Assembly (NCBI RefSeq): GCF_017599305.1
Contig: NZ_JAGFWR010000003.1
Coordinates: 1 to 64,000 of the forward strand
Direction: 5' to 3'
DNA from: Micromonospora antibiotica
GTDB taxonomy: Bacteria > Actinomycetota > Actinomycetes > Mycobacteriales > Micromonosporaceae
DNA: 64,000 nt
Part shown: positions 26,543-36,586 of the stretch, piece by piece
Numbering within the stretch: position 1 is the first letter of the stretch
Layout of the letters: the number at the start of each line of letters is the position of its first letter
The notes under the pieces: model-generated
Database searches by the model: none
Told to the model about the DNA's origin: nothing
The model's input: the letters and a program-made list of their open reading frames with translations, nothing else
Position numbers and translations under genes: made by a program

Positions 26543-26780
26543 CGGCGGGGGCGGGTAGGTAGGTGTGGAACACGGTCAACGCGTCGTCGACGGTACGGAT
26601 ACCGGCGAGCTGGTCGTCGGTGAGGTCCAGCTGGGTGCCGTAACGCTGTTCGACGAGGTGCACCAGCCACGCCAGTTCCATCGAGCCGACCCGGTGCGGG
26701 ACCTGCTCGACGGGTTTGCCGGTGAGTTCGGCGAGCATGCTCACCAGGTCAGCTCGCCCCAGGTCGGGCTGACCGGACAT
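26535..26780 (-). CDS. Acyl carrier protein with atypical GSM motif
   Basis: An 81-residue carrier protein. The four-helix pattern is visible: DLVSMLAELTG, then VGSMELAWLVHLVEQRYG, then a short IRTVDDALTVFHTYL. Ser33 lies in GSM, where carriers usually have DSL, so the conserved Asp before the phosphopantetheine serine is missing. It may be a poor PPTase substrate or need a dedicated enzyme. The ATG shares one base with the stop of the preceding ACP (TGATG), and the stop overlaps the KS start, so it is co-translated with both. An ACP of this odd type next to a KS pair recalls aryl-polyene-like loci. Confidence 0.8.
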   Translation of the reverse strand: MSGQPDLGRADLVSMLAELTGKPVEQVPHRVGSMELAWLVHLVEQRYGTQLDLTDDQLAGIRTVDDALTVFHTYLPAPADG

Positions 26781-27046
26781 CAGCGGTTGTCGGTGGTCGC
26801 CCCGGCGACCCGGTCGGCGACCATGGTGGTGAACTCCCCCACCGTCATCAGGGCCAGCTTCTCCGACTCGTCGTCGGCGAACCGCAGCCCGTACCGGTCC
26901 TCCACCCGGACGGACAGGTCGGACAGGGCGAGGGATTCCAGGTCCACCCCGGACGGGCCGAGGGTGGTGTCGTCGTCGATCCCGTCGACGTCGTAGTTCA
27001 TGTCCTGGAGCTGCTCGATGACGAAGGTTCGGACCTCGTCTCGCAT
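26780..27046 (-). CDS. Acyl carrier protein
   Basis: An 88-residue carrier protein with DEVRTFVIEQLQDM in helix 1, the phosphopantetheine site at Ser38 within GVDLESLALSDL (Glu-Ser-Leu instead of Asp-Ser-Leu) and a final helix VGEFTTMVADRV. ATG at 27046 follows a strong GAGAGAGG site by 8 nt. It opens the tightly overlapped ACP-ACP-KS-KS-like-ligase-FabF run. It is the likely acceptor for one of the AMP-ligases. A 158-nt gap with a hairpin separates it from the upstream ligase gene. Confidence 0.88.
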   Translation of the reverse strand: MRDEVRTFVIEQLQDMNYDVDGIDDDTTLGPSGVDLESLALSDLSVRVEDRYGLRFADDESEKLALMTVGEFTTMVADRVAGATTDNR

Positions 27047-27155
27047 GACGGTTACCTCTCTCGATGGGCGAGTTGCCGGCACCCGGTCGGGGCACCGTGC
27101 GGGGATGGTTCGGGCGTACCGCCGACGGTCGGCCGGTGGCGACGCGGTGGTGACT

Positions 27156-27184
27156 CCCCGGCGGTCCTCGGGGACCGGCCGGGG
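27156..27184 (-). terminator. Hairpin between AMP-ligase and ACP genes
   Basis: CCCCGGCGGTCC (27156-27167) pairs with 27172-27184 with one bulge and a 4-nt loop, about 20 nt past the minus-strand ligase stop. There is no T-run. It may attenuate read-through into the ACP-led genes or stabilise the upstream message. Confidence 0.4.
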
Positions 27185-27204
27185 GGTGGGATGGAGCGGA
27201 CCGC

Positions 27205-28596
27205 TCACGGGGCCGCCGTTCGCAGCACGTCCAGCGAGCGGACCAGTTTGCCGGTGGTGGTACGCGGCAGTTGCGCCACGAGGTGCAGGGTGCGGGGCCG
27301 CTTGTAGCCGGCCAGTCGTTCGGCGAGCAGCTTGTCCAGTACGTCCTCGGACAGCGGGCCGTCGGGCTGCACGAAGGCGGTGATCCCGTCGTCGTAGGTG
27401 ACCACGGCGGCGGCCACCCCGGGCAGGCCGGTGAGGGTGGCCTCGACCTCGGTGAGGTCGACCTTCAGGCCCCCCACGGAGACCTGCGAGTCGAGCCGGC
27501 CCCGGACGGTGACCAGGCCGGTGTCCGGGTCGACGGTGCCCGCGTCGCGGGTACGCAGCCAGCCGTCGGCCCAGCGGTCGGGGTCGCTGAGCCCGACGTA
27601 CGGCGAGGCGGGACAGCTGATCAGCAGCTCACCGTCGGACTCGCGGACCTCGATGCCGGGCGCGGGCATGATCGCCGGCCGGTGGCTACCGTGCAGGTCG
27701 GTGCCGATGACACCGACCTCGGTCATCCCGTACATGTTGCCCAGTGGTACGCCGTGCCGGTCGGTGAACGCCTGCACGACGGCCGGCGGGACCAGTTCCC
27801 CACCGGTGGTCATCCGCTTGAACTGGGGCAGGGGCCCGTCCGGGCGGGTGGAGGCGAGCAGGCCGATGTGGAAGGGCACGCCGAGGACGGTGGCCGGGGT
27901 GTCCTGGGCGGCGATCGCGGCCAGCACGGCGTCGCCGCCGAGCCGCTGCGGCGGGACCAGCTCGACGCGGGCGTGCAGACCGTAGAGCAGCCCTCCGACC
28001 AGGCCGAGCACGTGCACCATGGACGGCAGCAGGATGATCCGCTCGCCGGGTAGCGCCACGCCGTCGATCCGGGTGTAGCGGTGCACCTCGGCGACCAGGT
28101 CGGCGGCGGTGCGTCCGATCACCTTGGACGGTCCGGTGGAGCCGGAGCTGAGCTGGATCACGGCGTGGCCGCTGACCGCCGGGCGGTCCGCGTAGCCGGT
28201 CACGCTCTCGGTGACGTCGACGAAGACCTTCAACGCGCCGCCGGTGGTGCGGGCCGGGGCCACCACCACCTGCGGGGTGAGCCGGTGCAGCGCGCGGTCG
28301 ACCTCGTGGTCGGTGAGCCGATGGTCGAGCAGCACCGCCTGGCCACCGCTGCGCCACGTGGCCAACAGATTGACCACATAGGACAAAGAGGGCGGCAGAC
28401 GCAACGCGACGGCCCCGCCGGGGCGCAGTCCGGCGGCGCGTAGCCGGTCCTGTGCCTCGACGACCAGGCGGTGCAGGGTGGCCCGGTCCACCGGCTCGGG
28501 TAGCCGGAGACAAATGTCGGTCGGACGGCCGCAGAACAACACGTCGTCCACCCAACCGGGGTCTTGCGCCGCAGGATCTTCCGTCGGGCGATACAT
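27205..28596 (-). CDS. AMP-dependent acyl/aryl ligase, short form
   Basis: A 463-residue ANL enzyme. IQLSSGSTGPSKVIG (P-loop), NMYGMTEVGVIG (A5), GELLISCP, GWLRTRDAGTVD (A7), RLDSQVSVGGLKVDLTEVE (A8) and LPRTTTGKLVRSLDVL (A10 lysine) are all present. It is shorter than the other two ligases because the N-terminal region is reduced. It is the first gene of the long minus operon, and the ACP downstream is its natural partner (inference). ATG at 28596 is preferred for spacing from GGCGG. A GTG two codons upstream (28602) is the alternative. Confidence 0.87.
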   Translation of the reverse strand: MYRPTEDPAAQDPGWVDDVLFCGRPTDICLRLPEPVDRATLHRLVVEAQDRLRAAGLRPGGAVALRLPPSLSYVVNLLATWRSGGQAVLLDHRLTDHEVDRALHRLTPQVVVAPARTTGGALKVFVDVTESVTGYADRPAVSGHAVIQLSSGSTGPSKVIGRTAADLVAEVHRYTRIDGVALPGERIILLPSMVHVLGLVGGLLYGLHARVELVPPQRLGGDAVLAAIAAQDTPATVLGVPFHIGLLASTRPDGPLPQFKRMTTGGELVPPAVVQAFTDRHGVPLGNMYGMTEVGVIGTDLHGSHRPAIMPAPGIEVRESDGELLISCPASPYVGLSDPDRWADGWLRTRDAGTVDPDTGLVTVRGRLDSQVSVGGLKVDLTEVEATLTGLPGVAAAVVTYDDGITAFVQPDGPLSEDVLDKLLAERLAGYKRPRTLHLVAQLPRTTTGKLVRSLDVLRTAAP

Positions 28597-28617
28597 GGTC
28601 ACCGCCGGTCACCGTCC

Positions 28618-28646
28618 AGCATAGAATCGGGCAAAAGCGCCCATAA
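28618..28646 (-). promoter_or_regulatory. Candidate promoter of the long biosynthetic operon
   Basis: TATGCT (28623-28618 on the minus strand) lies about 22 nt before the ligase ATG. A weak TTATGG occurs 17 nt upstream of it. The stretch 28610-28740 is visibly richer in A and T than its surroundings, as expected for a promoter or activator-binding region. The rest of the 384-nt gap (28603-28986) has no ORF that I support, apart from the hairpin listed separately. Confidence 0.35.
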
Positions 28647-28933
28647 ATGATGTCTCTTGGCGTGCTCACGGCACCCTACGACAGCCCGGAAGAGCATTTC
28701 TAGATGCGAATGGCTAGATCATAAAGAGCGGCCGGCCGGATTGCCGCCGCTCGATCGGCCGGGCAGGATCGGGCGCGTACGCCGACCCGGGACACCACCG
28801 GCGGCATCGCCGTGCCCGCCGATCCGATGTGGAACCGGGCGGCCCGACGACGCCCCACCCCTGGTCAGCACCGGTCATCATGGACGGTCGACGGGCCGCC
28901 GCAGGCGGCACCGGCGGATGCGGACAGCGGTGC

Positions 28934-28961
28934 GCCCGGCGACAGGTCCCTGCCGCCGGGC
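28934..28961 (-). terminator. Terminator hairpin after the chain-length factor gene
   Basis: Arms of 13 nt (28934-28946 and 28949-28961, 12 of 13 pairing) start 26 nt beyond the CLF stop codon. There is no T-run. It would separate the four-gene aromatic PKS operon from the ligase-led operon downstream. Confidence 0.5.
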
Positions 28962-28986
28962 ACACCCCGGGAGTGACGCACAGTGA

Positions 28987-30312
28987 TCAGTCGGTGGCGC
29001 TCCTCTGTCGCGGGATGGCACCCCGCAACACCAGCGCGCTGTTGAACCCGTCGAAGCCACGCGCGCAGACCAGCGCCACCCGACTGACAGGCCGACGCGG
29101 GGCCCGCAGGAAGTCCAGCTCGCAACCCGGGGCCGGATCGACCGGGCCGGCCGAGGCGGGCAGCGTGTCGCGGTGCAGGGCGAGCAGCGCGGTCGCCACG
29201 TCCAGCGCCGACCCGCCCTGGTGGGCCCGACCGGTCAACGACTTGTGGGTGCTCACCGGCGGCGGCCGGTCACCGAAGACCGCCCGCAGCGCCGTCGCCT
29301 CACTGCGGTCGTAGCGGGGCACCCCGAGCGCATCGGGCACGACCAGGTCCACCTCCTCGGCGGTGCTGCCGGCGCGGGCCAGCGCCAGTCGCATCGCCCG
29401 CGCGTACGTCGCCGGGTCGCCGGCAGTGTCCGGGCCGGTGTGCACCGCGTCGTGGGTGGCCGCCCAGCCGGTCACCTCCCCGTAGATCCGGGCACCCCGG
29501 GCCAGGGCGTGCTCCCGCTCCTCCACCACGAAGACCGCACCACCCTCGGCCGGCACGTAGCCGCCGGCCACCCGGTCGAACGGCCGGTACGCCGCCGCCG
29601 GCTCGTCGACGGTGCTGAGCAGCCCGGAGCGGAGCTGACAGGCCAACGCGTACGGGCTCAGCGGGCACTCGGTCGCCCCGGCGATCACCACCGACGTGCC
29701 CCGCCGGATGGTCCGCACCGCGTGCGCGAGGCTGTCCAGCCCACCGGCGGCCTCAGCGACCAGCACCCCCGACGGTCCCTTGAACTGGTGGTGGATGGAC
29801 AACTGCCCGACGCTTGCCGCATAGAACCAGGCGATCGACTGGTACGCCCCGACGGTGCGGCTCGACCCGCCCCAGAGCCGTTGCAGCTCCCGCTGCCCGA
29901 ACAGGTTCCCCCCCGACGAACTGGCCAGGGTGACCGCCCAGTCGTACGGGTCGGGGGCGCGCGGGGGCAGCCCGGCGTCGGCGAGCGCCAACGCGGTCGC
30001 GGCGAAGCCGAGCTGGGTCCACCGGTCGGTCTGCACGAGCTGCCGGGTGTCCACGTACGCGGCCGGATGGAAGTCGGGGACCTCGCCGCCGACCCGGGTG
30101 GGGTAGCCGGTCGGGTCGAACAGGGTGATCGGCCCGGTCCGCCGGATGCCCCCGGTCACCGTCCGCCAGTGCGCGTCCACGCCGATGCCGCTGGGCGCGA
30201 CCACCCCGATCCCGGTCACCACCGCCCGCCGGTCCCCCTCCGGGTCACCGGGGGCGGTCGCCCGGGGCGGGCCGGAACCGGCAGCGGTCACCCCGGCAGC
30301 GGAGCGCGTCAC
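28987..30312 (-). CDS. Type II PKS chain-length factor (KS-beta)
   Basis: A 441-residue ketosynthase homologue without catalytic residues. At the cysteine position of KS-alpha it reads [12 protein letters not shown], so the nucleophile is replaced by Ala188. The HGTGT histidine is replaced within [10 protein letters not shown]. Most chain-length factors carry Gln at this position (EQAGG), so the Ala is unusual. It should pair with the KS-alpha encoded upstream and set polyketide length. The first 28 residues are a Ala/Gly/Pro-rich extension before [15 protein letters not shown] at 30312 overlaps the KS-alpha stop (GTGA), the usual translational coupling of the pair. Confidence 0.92.
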   Translation of the reverse strand: MTRSAAGVTAAGSGPPRATAPGDPEGDRRAVVTGIGVVAPSGIGVDAHWRTVTGGIRRTGPITLFDPTGYPTRVGGEVPDFHPAAYVDTRQLVQTDRWTQLGFAATALALADAGLPPRAPDPYDWAVTLASSSGGNLFGQRELQRLWGGSSRTVGAYQSIAWFYAASVGQLSIHHQFKGPSGVLVAEAAGGLDSLAHAVRTIRRGTSVVIAGATECPLSPYALACQLRSGLLSTVDEPAAAYRPFDRVAGGYVPAEGGAVFVVEEREHALARGARIYGEVTGWAATHDAVHTGPDTAGDPATYARAMRLALARAGSTAEEVDLVVPDALGVPRYDRSEATALRAVFGDRPPPVSTHKSLTGRAHQGGSALDVATALLALHRDTLPASAGPVDPAPGCELDFLRAPRRPVSRVALVCARGFDGFNSALVLRGAIPRQRSATD

Positions 30313-31573
30313 CGCGTCACCGCCAGCCGACGGAACAGCATCGCGGACTGGAAGCCACCGAACCCGCTGCCCACCGACAACGCCACGTCGACCGGGGTCT
30401 CCCGGGCCACGTTCGGCACGTAGTCCAGGTCGCACTCCGGGTCCCGGGTGGTCCAGTTGGCCGTCGGCGGCACCACCCCGTACTCGATGGCCAGGGCGCA
30501 GGCGGCCATCTCGATGGCGCCGATCGCGCCCAGCGAGTGCCCGACCATCGACTTGATCGAGCTGACCGGCACCCGGTACGCCGTCGGGCCGAGGGCCCGC
30601 TTGAACGCCGCCGTCTCGTGCCTGTCGTTCTGCCGGGTCCCGGACCCGTGCGCGCTGACGTAGGAGACCGCCGACGGGTCGAGCCGGGCCTGCCGCAGCG
30701 CCGCCGCGATGGCCAACCCCATCTCCACCCCGTCGGGTCGCAACCCGGTCATGTGGAAACCATTGCTGCGGCTGCCGTAACCGGCGACCTCGCAGTAGAC
30801 GTGCGCGCCGCGCCGCCGGGCATGCTCCCACTCCTCCAGCACCAGCACCGCGGCCCCCTCGGCCAGCACGAAACCCTGCCGGTGGGCGTCGAAGGGTCGG
30901 CTGGCGTGCCCCGGGTCGTCGTTGTCCGGGCTGGTCGCCCGGATCGCGTCGAACGAGGCGACGGTGACCGGGGAGATCGGCGAGTCGGCGGCACCGGCCA
31001 GCACGATGTCCGCCTCCCCGTCGACGACGAGCTGGTGGGCGTACCCGATGGCGTCGATGCCGGAGGTGCAGCCGGTGGAGACCACCTGCGCCGGGCCGTG
31101 CAGCCCGTGCCGGCAGGCCACGTCGGCGGCGAGGCTGCTCGGCACCAACGCCTGATAGAGGTACGGCCCACCGAGGGCGTGGTCGACCAGCCAGTGCCGA
31201 CCCGAGTCGCTGACCCGGACGTACTCCTGCTCCAGGGCGGTGGTGCCGCCGACGGCGGTGCCCAGCACCACCCCGGCGACGTCCCGCTCGGCGTCGGTCA
31301 GGTCGAGCCCGCTGTCGGCCAGCGCCTCCGCCGCGCAGGCCAGCGCGAACTGCACGTACCGGTCGGAGCGTTGCCGCTGCGCCGGGGTGAGCCCGGCGGC
31401 GTCCGGGTCGAAGTCGCACTCGGCGGCGATCTGCGACCGGTACGGCGACGGGTCGAAGAAACTGATCCGCCGGGTGGCCGTGCGCCCCTCGGTGAGGGTC
31501 TTCCAGAACCGGTCCCGGGTGACGCCGCCCGGGGCGACCACCCCGACCCCGGTCACCACCGCACGGCGGCCGG

Positions 31574-31577
<4 letters not shown>
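30309..31577 (-). CDS. Type II PKS ketosynthase alpha
   Basis: A 422-residue minimal-PKS condensing enzyme with Cys170 (STGCTSGID), His310 (SAHGSGT), Lys342 (SSIKSM) and His347 (GHSLGAIG). The dimer and gate segments ([18 protein letters not shown]) are of aromatic type II PKS character. With the chain-length factor and an ACP it builds a poly-beta-ketone from malonyl units. Order (ACP-cyclase, cupin, KS-alpha, CLF) follows spore-pigment (whiE-like) loci closely. No ketoreductase is seen in the window, so the chain should remain unreduced and be folded by TcmN/WhiE-VI-type cyclisation. The GTG start overlaps the cupin stop. Confidence 0.95.
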
Positions 31578-32738
<1,161 letters not shown>

Positions 32739-32793
32739 TCACCCGGGCGTCACCCGCCGACCCGCGACACCCCCACAAAGTGGTGACGTTGCG

Positions 32794-32821
32794 TTGACGC
32801 AGGCTGTGTATCGGCTATGCG
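32794..32821 (+). promoter_or_regulatory. Distal promoter-like site before the SARP gene
   Basis: TTGACG (32794-32799) and TATGCG (32816-32821) are 16 nt apart and face the SARP gene, 230 nt upstream of its start. The 372-nt divergent gap (32679-33050) is comparatively AT-rich at 32775-32930 and must also hold the promoter of the PKS operon. A minus-strand TGGACA...GATACA pair in the same stretch is weaker. Confidence 0.4.
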
Positions 32822-32892
32822 AGAGCTGTCCATTGTGATGGAGGTTCGCAGTTCAGAGGCGATATCGCCCAGTCACGATACCTACACTCTTG

Positions 32893-32921
32893 TTGACTGA
32901 GAGTAATCACATTGGTAGTGT
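32893..32921 (+). promoter_or_regulatory. Promoter of the SARP regulator gene
   Basis: TTGACT (32893-32898), a 17-nt spacer and TAGTGT (32916-32921) form a near-ideal housekeeping promoter. The transcript would begin near 32928 and have a leader of about 120 nt before the GTG at 33051. Confidence 0.6.
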
Positions 32922-33050
32922 TCGTGCCGGCCGGTCCGGTGGGAACGGCGGGTCCGGCAGCACAGCGGAGCGACCCGGCCACCGCGTCACGACCGACCGC
33001 GTCGGGACACCGGACGATCTGGACCCAGGCTTGCGTGCAGGGGGTGCGCC

Positions 33051-33935
33051 GTGACCGGTCATGCCAGCACGCCGACCAGTGACGTCCCGGCCGACCCACC
33101 GGTACGCCTGCACCTGCTCGGCGGCTTCCGGCTGCTGCACGGCGACCACCCGGTGGTGGTCCCCCGGGGGCTGCAAAGGGTGATCGCCGTGATCGGCCTG
33201 CGCCCCGGCGCCACCCGCAGCAACCTGGCCGGCCTGCTCTGGCCCGAGGTGCCCGAGGAACGGGCGTTGTCGTCGCTGCGCACCGCACTGTGGCGGCTGC
33301 GCCAGGACCCCTGCTGCCCGCTACTGATCAGCGGAGACACCGTCCGCCTCGACCCGACGGTCCGCCTCGACGTGGACGACCTCGTCGCCACCGCGGCCCG
33401 GGTCCGCGACGGGGGTGACCCGCGTACCACCGCCGTCGCGCTCGCCGCCGGCAGCCGTGACCTGCTCCCCGGCTGGTACGACGACTGGGTGCTGCTGGAC
33501 CGGGAACGACTGCGCCAACTCCGCCTGCACATGCTGGAACAGCTCGCCGTCGACCACCTCGACGCCGGCCGGCACGGCGAGGCGTTGCAGGCCGCCCTGG
33601 CGGCGATGGCCGCCGAGCCGCTGCGCGAGACACCACACCGCCTGGTGGTACGCATCCACCTCGCCGAGGGCAACGCGTTCGAGGCGGTACACGCCTTCTA
33701 CGTCTACCGGGACCTGCTCATGCGGGAACTGCGCCTGGAACCCTCCCCCACGATGTGCGCCCTGGTCGACGAGACCCTCGCCCCCATCCGGCAGGCCACC
33801 CGCCGCACCCCGGCGGCCCGCCGTCACGATCCGGACGAGCGGTGTGACGACCAGGTGACACCTCCTGCGCCAGGGTGGAGCCACCGAGAGCCCTGGACCG
33901 ATCGGGGCGCACCACCGGCGAGAGGGGTCCGATGA
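33051..33935 (+). CDS. SARP-type pathway regulator (OmpR-like HTH plus BTAD)
   Basis: A 294-residue activator. VRLHLLGGFRLLHGDHPVVVPRGLQRVIAVIGL opens an OmpR/PhoB-like winged helix, with SNLAGLLWPEVPEERALSSLRTALWRLR as the recognition part. A bacterial transcriptional activation domain with TPR-like helices follows (LLPGWYDDWVLLDRERLRQLRLHMLEQLA, then HRLVVRIHLAEGNAFEAVHAFYVY). SARPs bind heptameric direct repeats next to -35 boxes of biosynthetic operons and activate them. It is divergent from the PKS operon and so likely drives it (inference). GTG start after AGGGGG. The stop overlaps the next ATG (ATGA). Confidence 0.9.
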   Translation: MTGHASTPTSDVPADPPVRLHLLGGFRLLHGDHPVVVPRGLQRVIAVIGLRPGATRSNLAGLLWPEVPEERALSSLRTALWRLRQDPCCPLLISGDTVRLDPTVRLDVDDLVATAARVRDGGDPRTTAVALAAGSRDLLPGWYDDWVLLDRERLRQLRLHMLEQLAVDHLDAGRHGEALQAALAAMAAEPLRETPHRLVVRIHLAEGNAFEAVHAFYVYRDLLMRELRLEPSPTMCALVDETLAPIRQATRRTPAARRHDPDERCDDQVTPPAPGWSHREPWTDRGAPPARGVR

Positions 33936-34279
33936 GCCGTCTGGTGATCGTCAGCAGGATCATTCCCGGCGCGGAAGGGCGGGTCGCCCAGATCTTCGCC
34001 GAATCCGATGCCACCGAACTGCCCGGACTCACCGGGCTGCGCCACCGCTCCCTTTACCGCCTGCACGACCTGTGCGTACACCTGATGGAGACCACCGAGG
34101 TCGACCTGGACACCCTGGTCACCGCGTACAACCACCCGCTCTACCAACGGACTAACGAACGGTTGTCGGCGCACACCTCGGCGTACCTGCCGACCTGGCG
34201 CTCCCCCCGGGACGCGCCGGCCGGCTGCTTCTACAGCTGGGACGTCTCCGACGCCCCCAGCCCGGAGGCCCTGCGCTGA
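33932..34279 (+). CDS. TcmI-family polyketide cyclase
   Basis: A 115-residue single-domain protein of the dimeric alpha-beta-barrel TcmI/WhiE-VII cyclase family: LVIVSRIIPGAEGRVAQIFAESDAT at the start, LPGLTGLRHRSLYRLHDLCVHLME in the middle, and a C-terminal FYSWDV. It should close a later ring of the aromatic polyketide made by the KS-alpha/CLF pair. ATG at 33932 overlaps the SARP stop, so regulator and cyclase are co-translated, an arrangement that couples one enzyme of the pathway to its activator. It is the last gene I assign to the cluster on this side. Confidence 0.92.
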   Translation: MSRLVIVSRIIPGAEGRVAQIFAESDATELPGLTGLRHRSLYRLHDLCVHLMETTEVDLDTLVTAYNHPLYQRTNERLSAHTSAYLPTWRSPRDAPAGCFYSWDVSDAPSPEALR

Positions 34280-34505
34280 GCAGCGCGGACACCGCCTCGG
34301 GCCACCACCGGGCCCGGTCACCACCACCGGTGGGTACGGCGACGGCGACACCGTGTCGTGACGTCGCCACCGCCCGACACCGGTCATTTCACCTGCGCAA
34401 CGAGGGGCGGTCCTCCCTGTCGTCCGACATTCGCGTGTGCAAAGCTGCGGCGGGTCTTCGCGTTTTCCTCGCGACTTCAACGACATACGCAATAGGGAGG
34501 TAGCC

Positions 34506-35771
34506 GTGCCGTCGACTTTCGGGCAATGGCTGATCGTGATCCTGGCCCTGCTGGTGGGCCTGGGCGGAGGCTGGGCGCTGTGGGGACGGCAGAAGCCGGC
34601 CGCCACCTCGCCCATCGTGGAGGGTGACCCGGTCGTCGGGCTCTCCGCCGAGGAGAAGGCCGCCGCCGCCACGATCGACACACCGCGCCCGATCGCCACG
34701 GTCGACAACTCCCCGGCCCCCGCCGCCGTCGTGGACCACCCCACCCCGCACACCGCGCCGGAAACCGACCACGCCGCCCCGGCCACCGACTCGACCACCC
34801 TGACCGCCGACTCGACCGACTCGACCGCCGACTCGACCGCCTTGACGACCTCGACCGCCGACGAGCACGCCAGCACCGCCGTCGACGGCACGCCCACCAC
34901 GATCGCCGCCAAGCGGTCCGCCCCGCTGGCCGCCATCGACGACGATTCGACCACCGCCGACCTGACCGGTCGTACCGTCTCGGACGAGAAGCCCGCGAGC
35001 ACCGACGCCGACGAGACCGTCGCGCCGGTCCCCGCGCCCCGGGCGACCGTCGAGGACACCCCCGACACCCCGGCTACGGCGACCGCGCTGCCGCAGCCGA
35101 CCACGGTCGACCCGGACGGCCCGGCCGCGAGCAGCACGGAGACCGGGGCCGACCCGCTCGCGGCTCCGAGCGCCGAGACCACGCAGCCCGCCGAGCCGGT
35201 CGCCACTGAGCCGGCCATCGAGCCGGTCGCCGCCGAGCCGGTCGCCGCCGAGCCGGCCATCGAATCGGTCGCCGCTGAGCCGGCCACGCAGGTCTCCACC
35301 GTGGCGGACGGGGAGTCGACGACGCCGGCGAGCGTGCCGGACCCGGACCTGTCGGGCGCGGACGACGTGGACACCGCCCCCGTGGCCGTCGCGCCGGCGG
35401 TCCCGGCGCAGCGCACCTCCGTCGAGGACACCGCCCCCGCCCCCGCCCCCGCCGCCGCGGACGCTCCGGTCCCGGCGGCCGCCCCGCTGTCGGACGCCTC
35501 CCCCACCCAGGGCGGGTCGGCGGACGACTTCCGCCGCATCCAGGGTGTCGGCCCGAAGATGGCCGCCGCGCTCCAGTCCGCCGGCATCCACACCTACCAG
35601 CAGCTCGCCGCGCTCGACGAGACGGGCCTGCGGGAGACGATCCGCGCCGCCGGACTGCGCGCCACCGCGAGCCTGGCCACCTGGCCGCAGCAGGCGAAGG
35701 TGCTGGCCGGTGCGGGCGCCGAGGCCGAGCGGGTGCTGCCCACGCCGACCGGTGGCGACACCCGGGACTGA
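34506..35771 (+). CDS. Membrane-anchored protein with C-terminal helix-hairpin-helix domain
   Basis: A 421-residue protein. An N-terminal transmembrane helix (WLIVILALLVGLGGGWALWG, residues 8-27) is followed by a roughly 310-residue Ala/Thr/Asp/Pro-rich disordered stretch and then a compact C-terminal domain, DDFRRIQGVGPKMAAALQSAG, a helix-hairpin-helix GVGPK loop like that of DNA-binding or NuoE/L21-associated (DUF4332-like) domains. Function unknown. The linker contains tandem Asp-Ser-Thr and Glu-Pro-Val-Ala-Ala units. The start is GTG at 34506 behind AGGGAGG. A strong intrinsic terminator follows the stop by 12 nt, so the gene ends its own transcription unit. Confidence 0.8.
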   Translation: MPSTFGQWLIVILALLVGLGGGWALWGRQKPAATSPIVEGDPVVGLSAEEKAAAATIDTPRPIATVDNSPAPAAVVDHPTPHTAPETDHAAPATDSTTLTADSTDSTADSTALTTSTADEHASTAVDGTPTTIAAKRSAPLAAIDDDSTTADLTGRTVSDEKPASTDADETVAPVPAPRATVEDTPDTPATATALPQPTTVDPDGPAASSTETGADPLAAPSAETTQPAEPVATEPAIEPVAAEPVAAEPAIESVAAEPATQVSTVADGESTTPASVPDPDLSGADDVDTAPVAVAPAVPAQRTSVEDTAPAPAPAAADAPVPAAAPLSDASPTQGGSADDFRRIQGVGPKMAAALQSAGIHTYQQLAALDETGLRETIRAAGLRATASLATWPQQAKVLAGAGAEAERVLPTPTGGDTRD

Positions 35772-35783
35772 TCCAGCTCACCC

Positions 35784-35835
35784 GACAGGGCCGGTGGGCG
35801 GGCGTCATTCGCACCCACCGGCCCTGTCGCGTTTT
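35784..35835 (+). terminator. Intrinsic terminator after the HhH membrane protein gene
   Basis: A perfect 15-bp stem (35784-35798 with 35814-35828, 15-nt loop) is followed by GCGTTTT. It is the clearest rho-independent terminator in the window. The remainder of the 359-nt gap (35836-36130) has no ORF that I support. Confidence 0.85.
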
Positions 35836-36130
35836 CGGCCGGAACCCCGCAATTCGGCCTGAACCCCGGCTCCTGCGGTCGCGCGACCGCACCAGACTCG
35901 GCACCGCGCCGAAACCCGTGGCCTTCCACAGTGCCCAGCCGCACGGGCGTCCCCGGTGCCGGGTTGACCTTCAGCCGGCTGGGTGGGGTCACCGACCACC
36001 GTCGCGTCGGGTCGATCGCCGGAGAATCCAGCATCATCGCGCTGACCGTTCCGGAATACCGTTTATCCGGTCCCGGCCGGTGGGTACATGGGCGTCACCT
36101 CGAACACAACACAAGCCGGGAGGCACCCCC

Positions 36131-36337
36131 ATGCGCGGTTCGTCGATCCTCGGAGTCATCGTCGTCATCTGGCTGGTCATCGGCGCCATCGCCGCTGGTC
36201 AGCGAGGCTATTACGGAAACGATGACACCAACTGTGCCGAGGCCGGCACCATCCTGGTGACCATCGTGGCCGGGCCGCTCAACTACATCGGCGCCAACCC
36301 GAAGATCGACTGCAAGCTCCCCGAGCCGTCGAAGTAA
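36131..36337 (+). CDS. Small membrane protein of unknown function
   Basis: A 68-residue protein. One hydrophobic helix, ILGVIVVIWLVIGAIAAGQRG (residues 6-26), precedes a YYGNDDTNCAEAG segment, a second weakly hydrophobic stretch TILVTIVAGPLNYIG and a short hydrophilic tail with a second cysteine. The two cysteines (CAEAG and DCKLP) could form a disulfide outside the membrane. Such small proteins are widespread in actinobacteria without assigned function. ATG at 36131 has CGGGAGG 7 nt upstream. A GC-rich hairpin follows the stop by 13 nt. Confidence 0.75.
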   Translation: MRGSSILGVIVVIWLVIGAIAAGQRGYYGNDDTNCAEAGTILVTIVAGPLNYIGANPKIDCKLPEPSK

Positions 36338-36350
36338 ACCGTCGCACCCC

Positions 36351-36380
36351 GGCCCGCGCCCACCCCTCGGGGCGCGGGCC
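36351..36380 (+). terminator. Hairpin after the small membrane protein gene
   Basis: An 11-bp GC stem (36351-36361 with 36370-36380, 8-nt loop) starts 13 nt past the stop. No T-run follows. Beyond it, 36395-36525 is a C-rich low-complexity tract with no gene. Confidence 0.6.
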
Positions 36381-36528
36381 GCATCATGTCCGCTCCAGAT
36401 CACCCCACCCACCCTGAAACCCCCCACCCAACCCCTAAACCATCCTAGGAGCCTACCCCACCATCCCCTCCCACACTCCCACCCCAACCCCCTCCCACCC
36501 TCCGCCCACCCAGACCACCCCAGGCCGG

Positions 36529-36584
36529 TGATCAAGAGGTTTACGTCACGCCGACGGGGTTTTCTGACGTATACCTCTTGATCA
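36529..36584. repeat. 56-nt palindromic element, copy 5
   Basis: 20-nt arms with 19 of 20 pairing and a 16-nt loop. It lies between the convergent small membrane protein and APC transporter genes, inside a gap whose left side is C-rich and whose right side is G-rich on the plus strand. Confidence 0.92.
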
Positions 36585-36586
36585 CC

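Noticed and set aside
36070..36102. Sigma-B-like promoter (GTTT...GGGTAC) before the small membrane protein gene
   Set aside because: The spacing of 17 nt is longer than the usual 12-16, and no second feature supports it.
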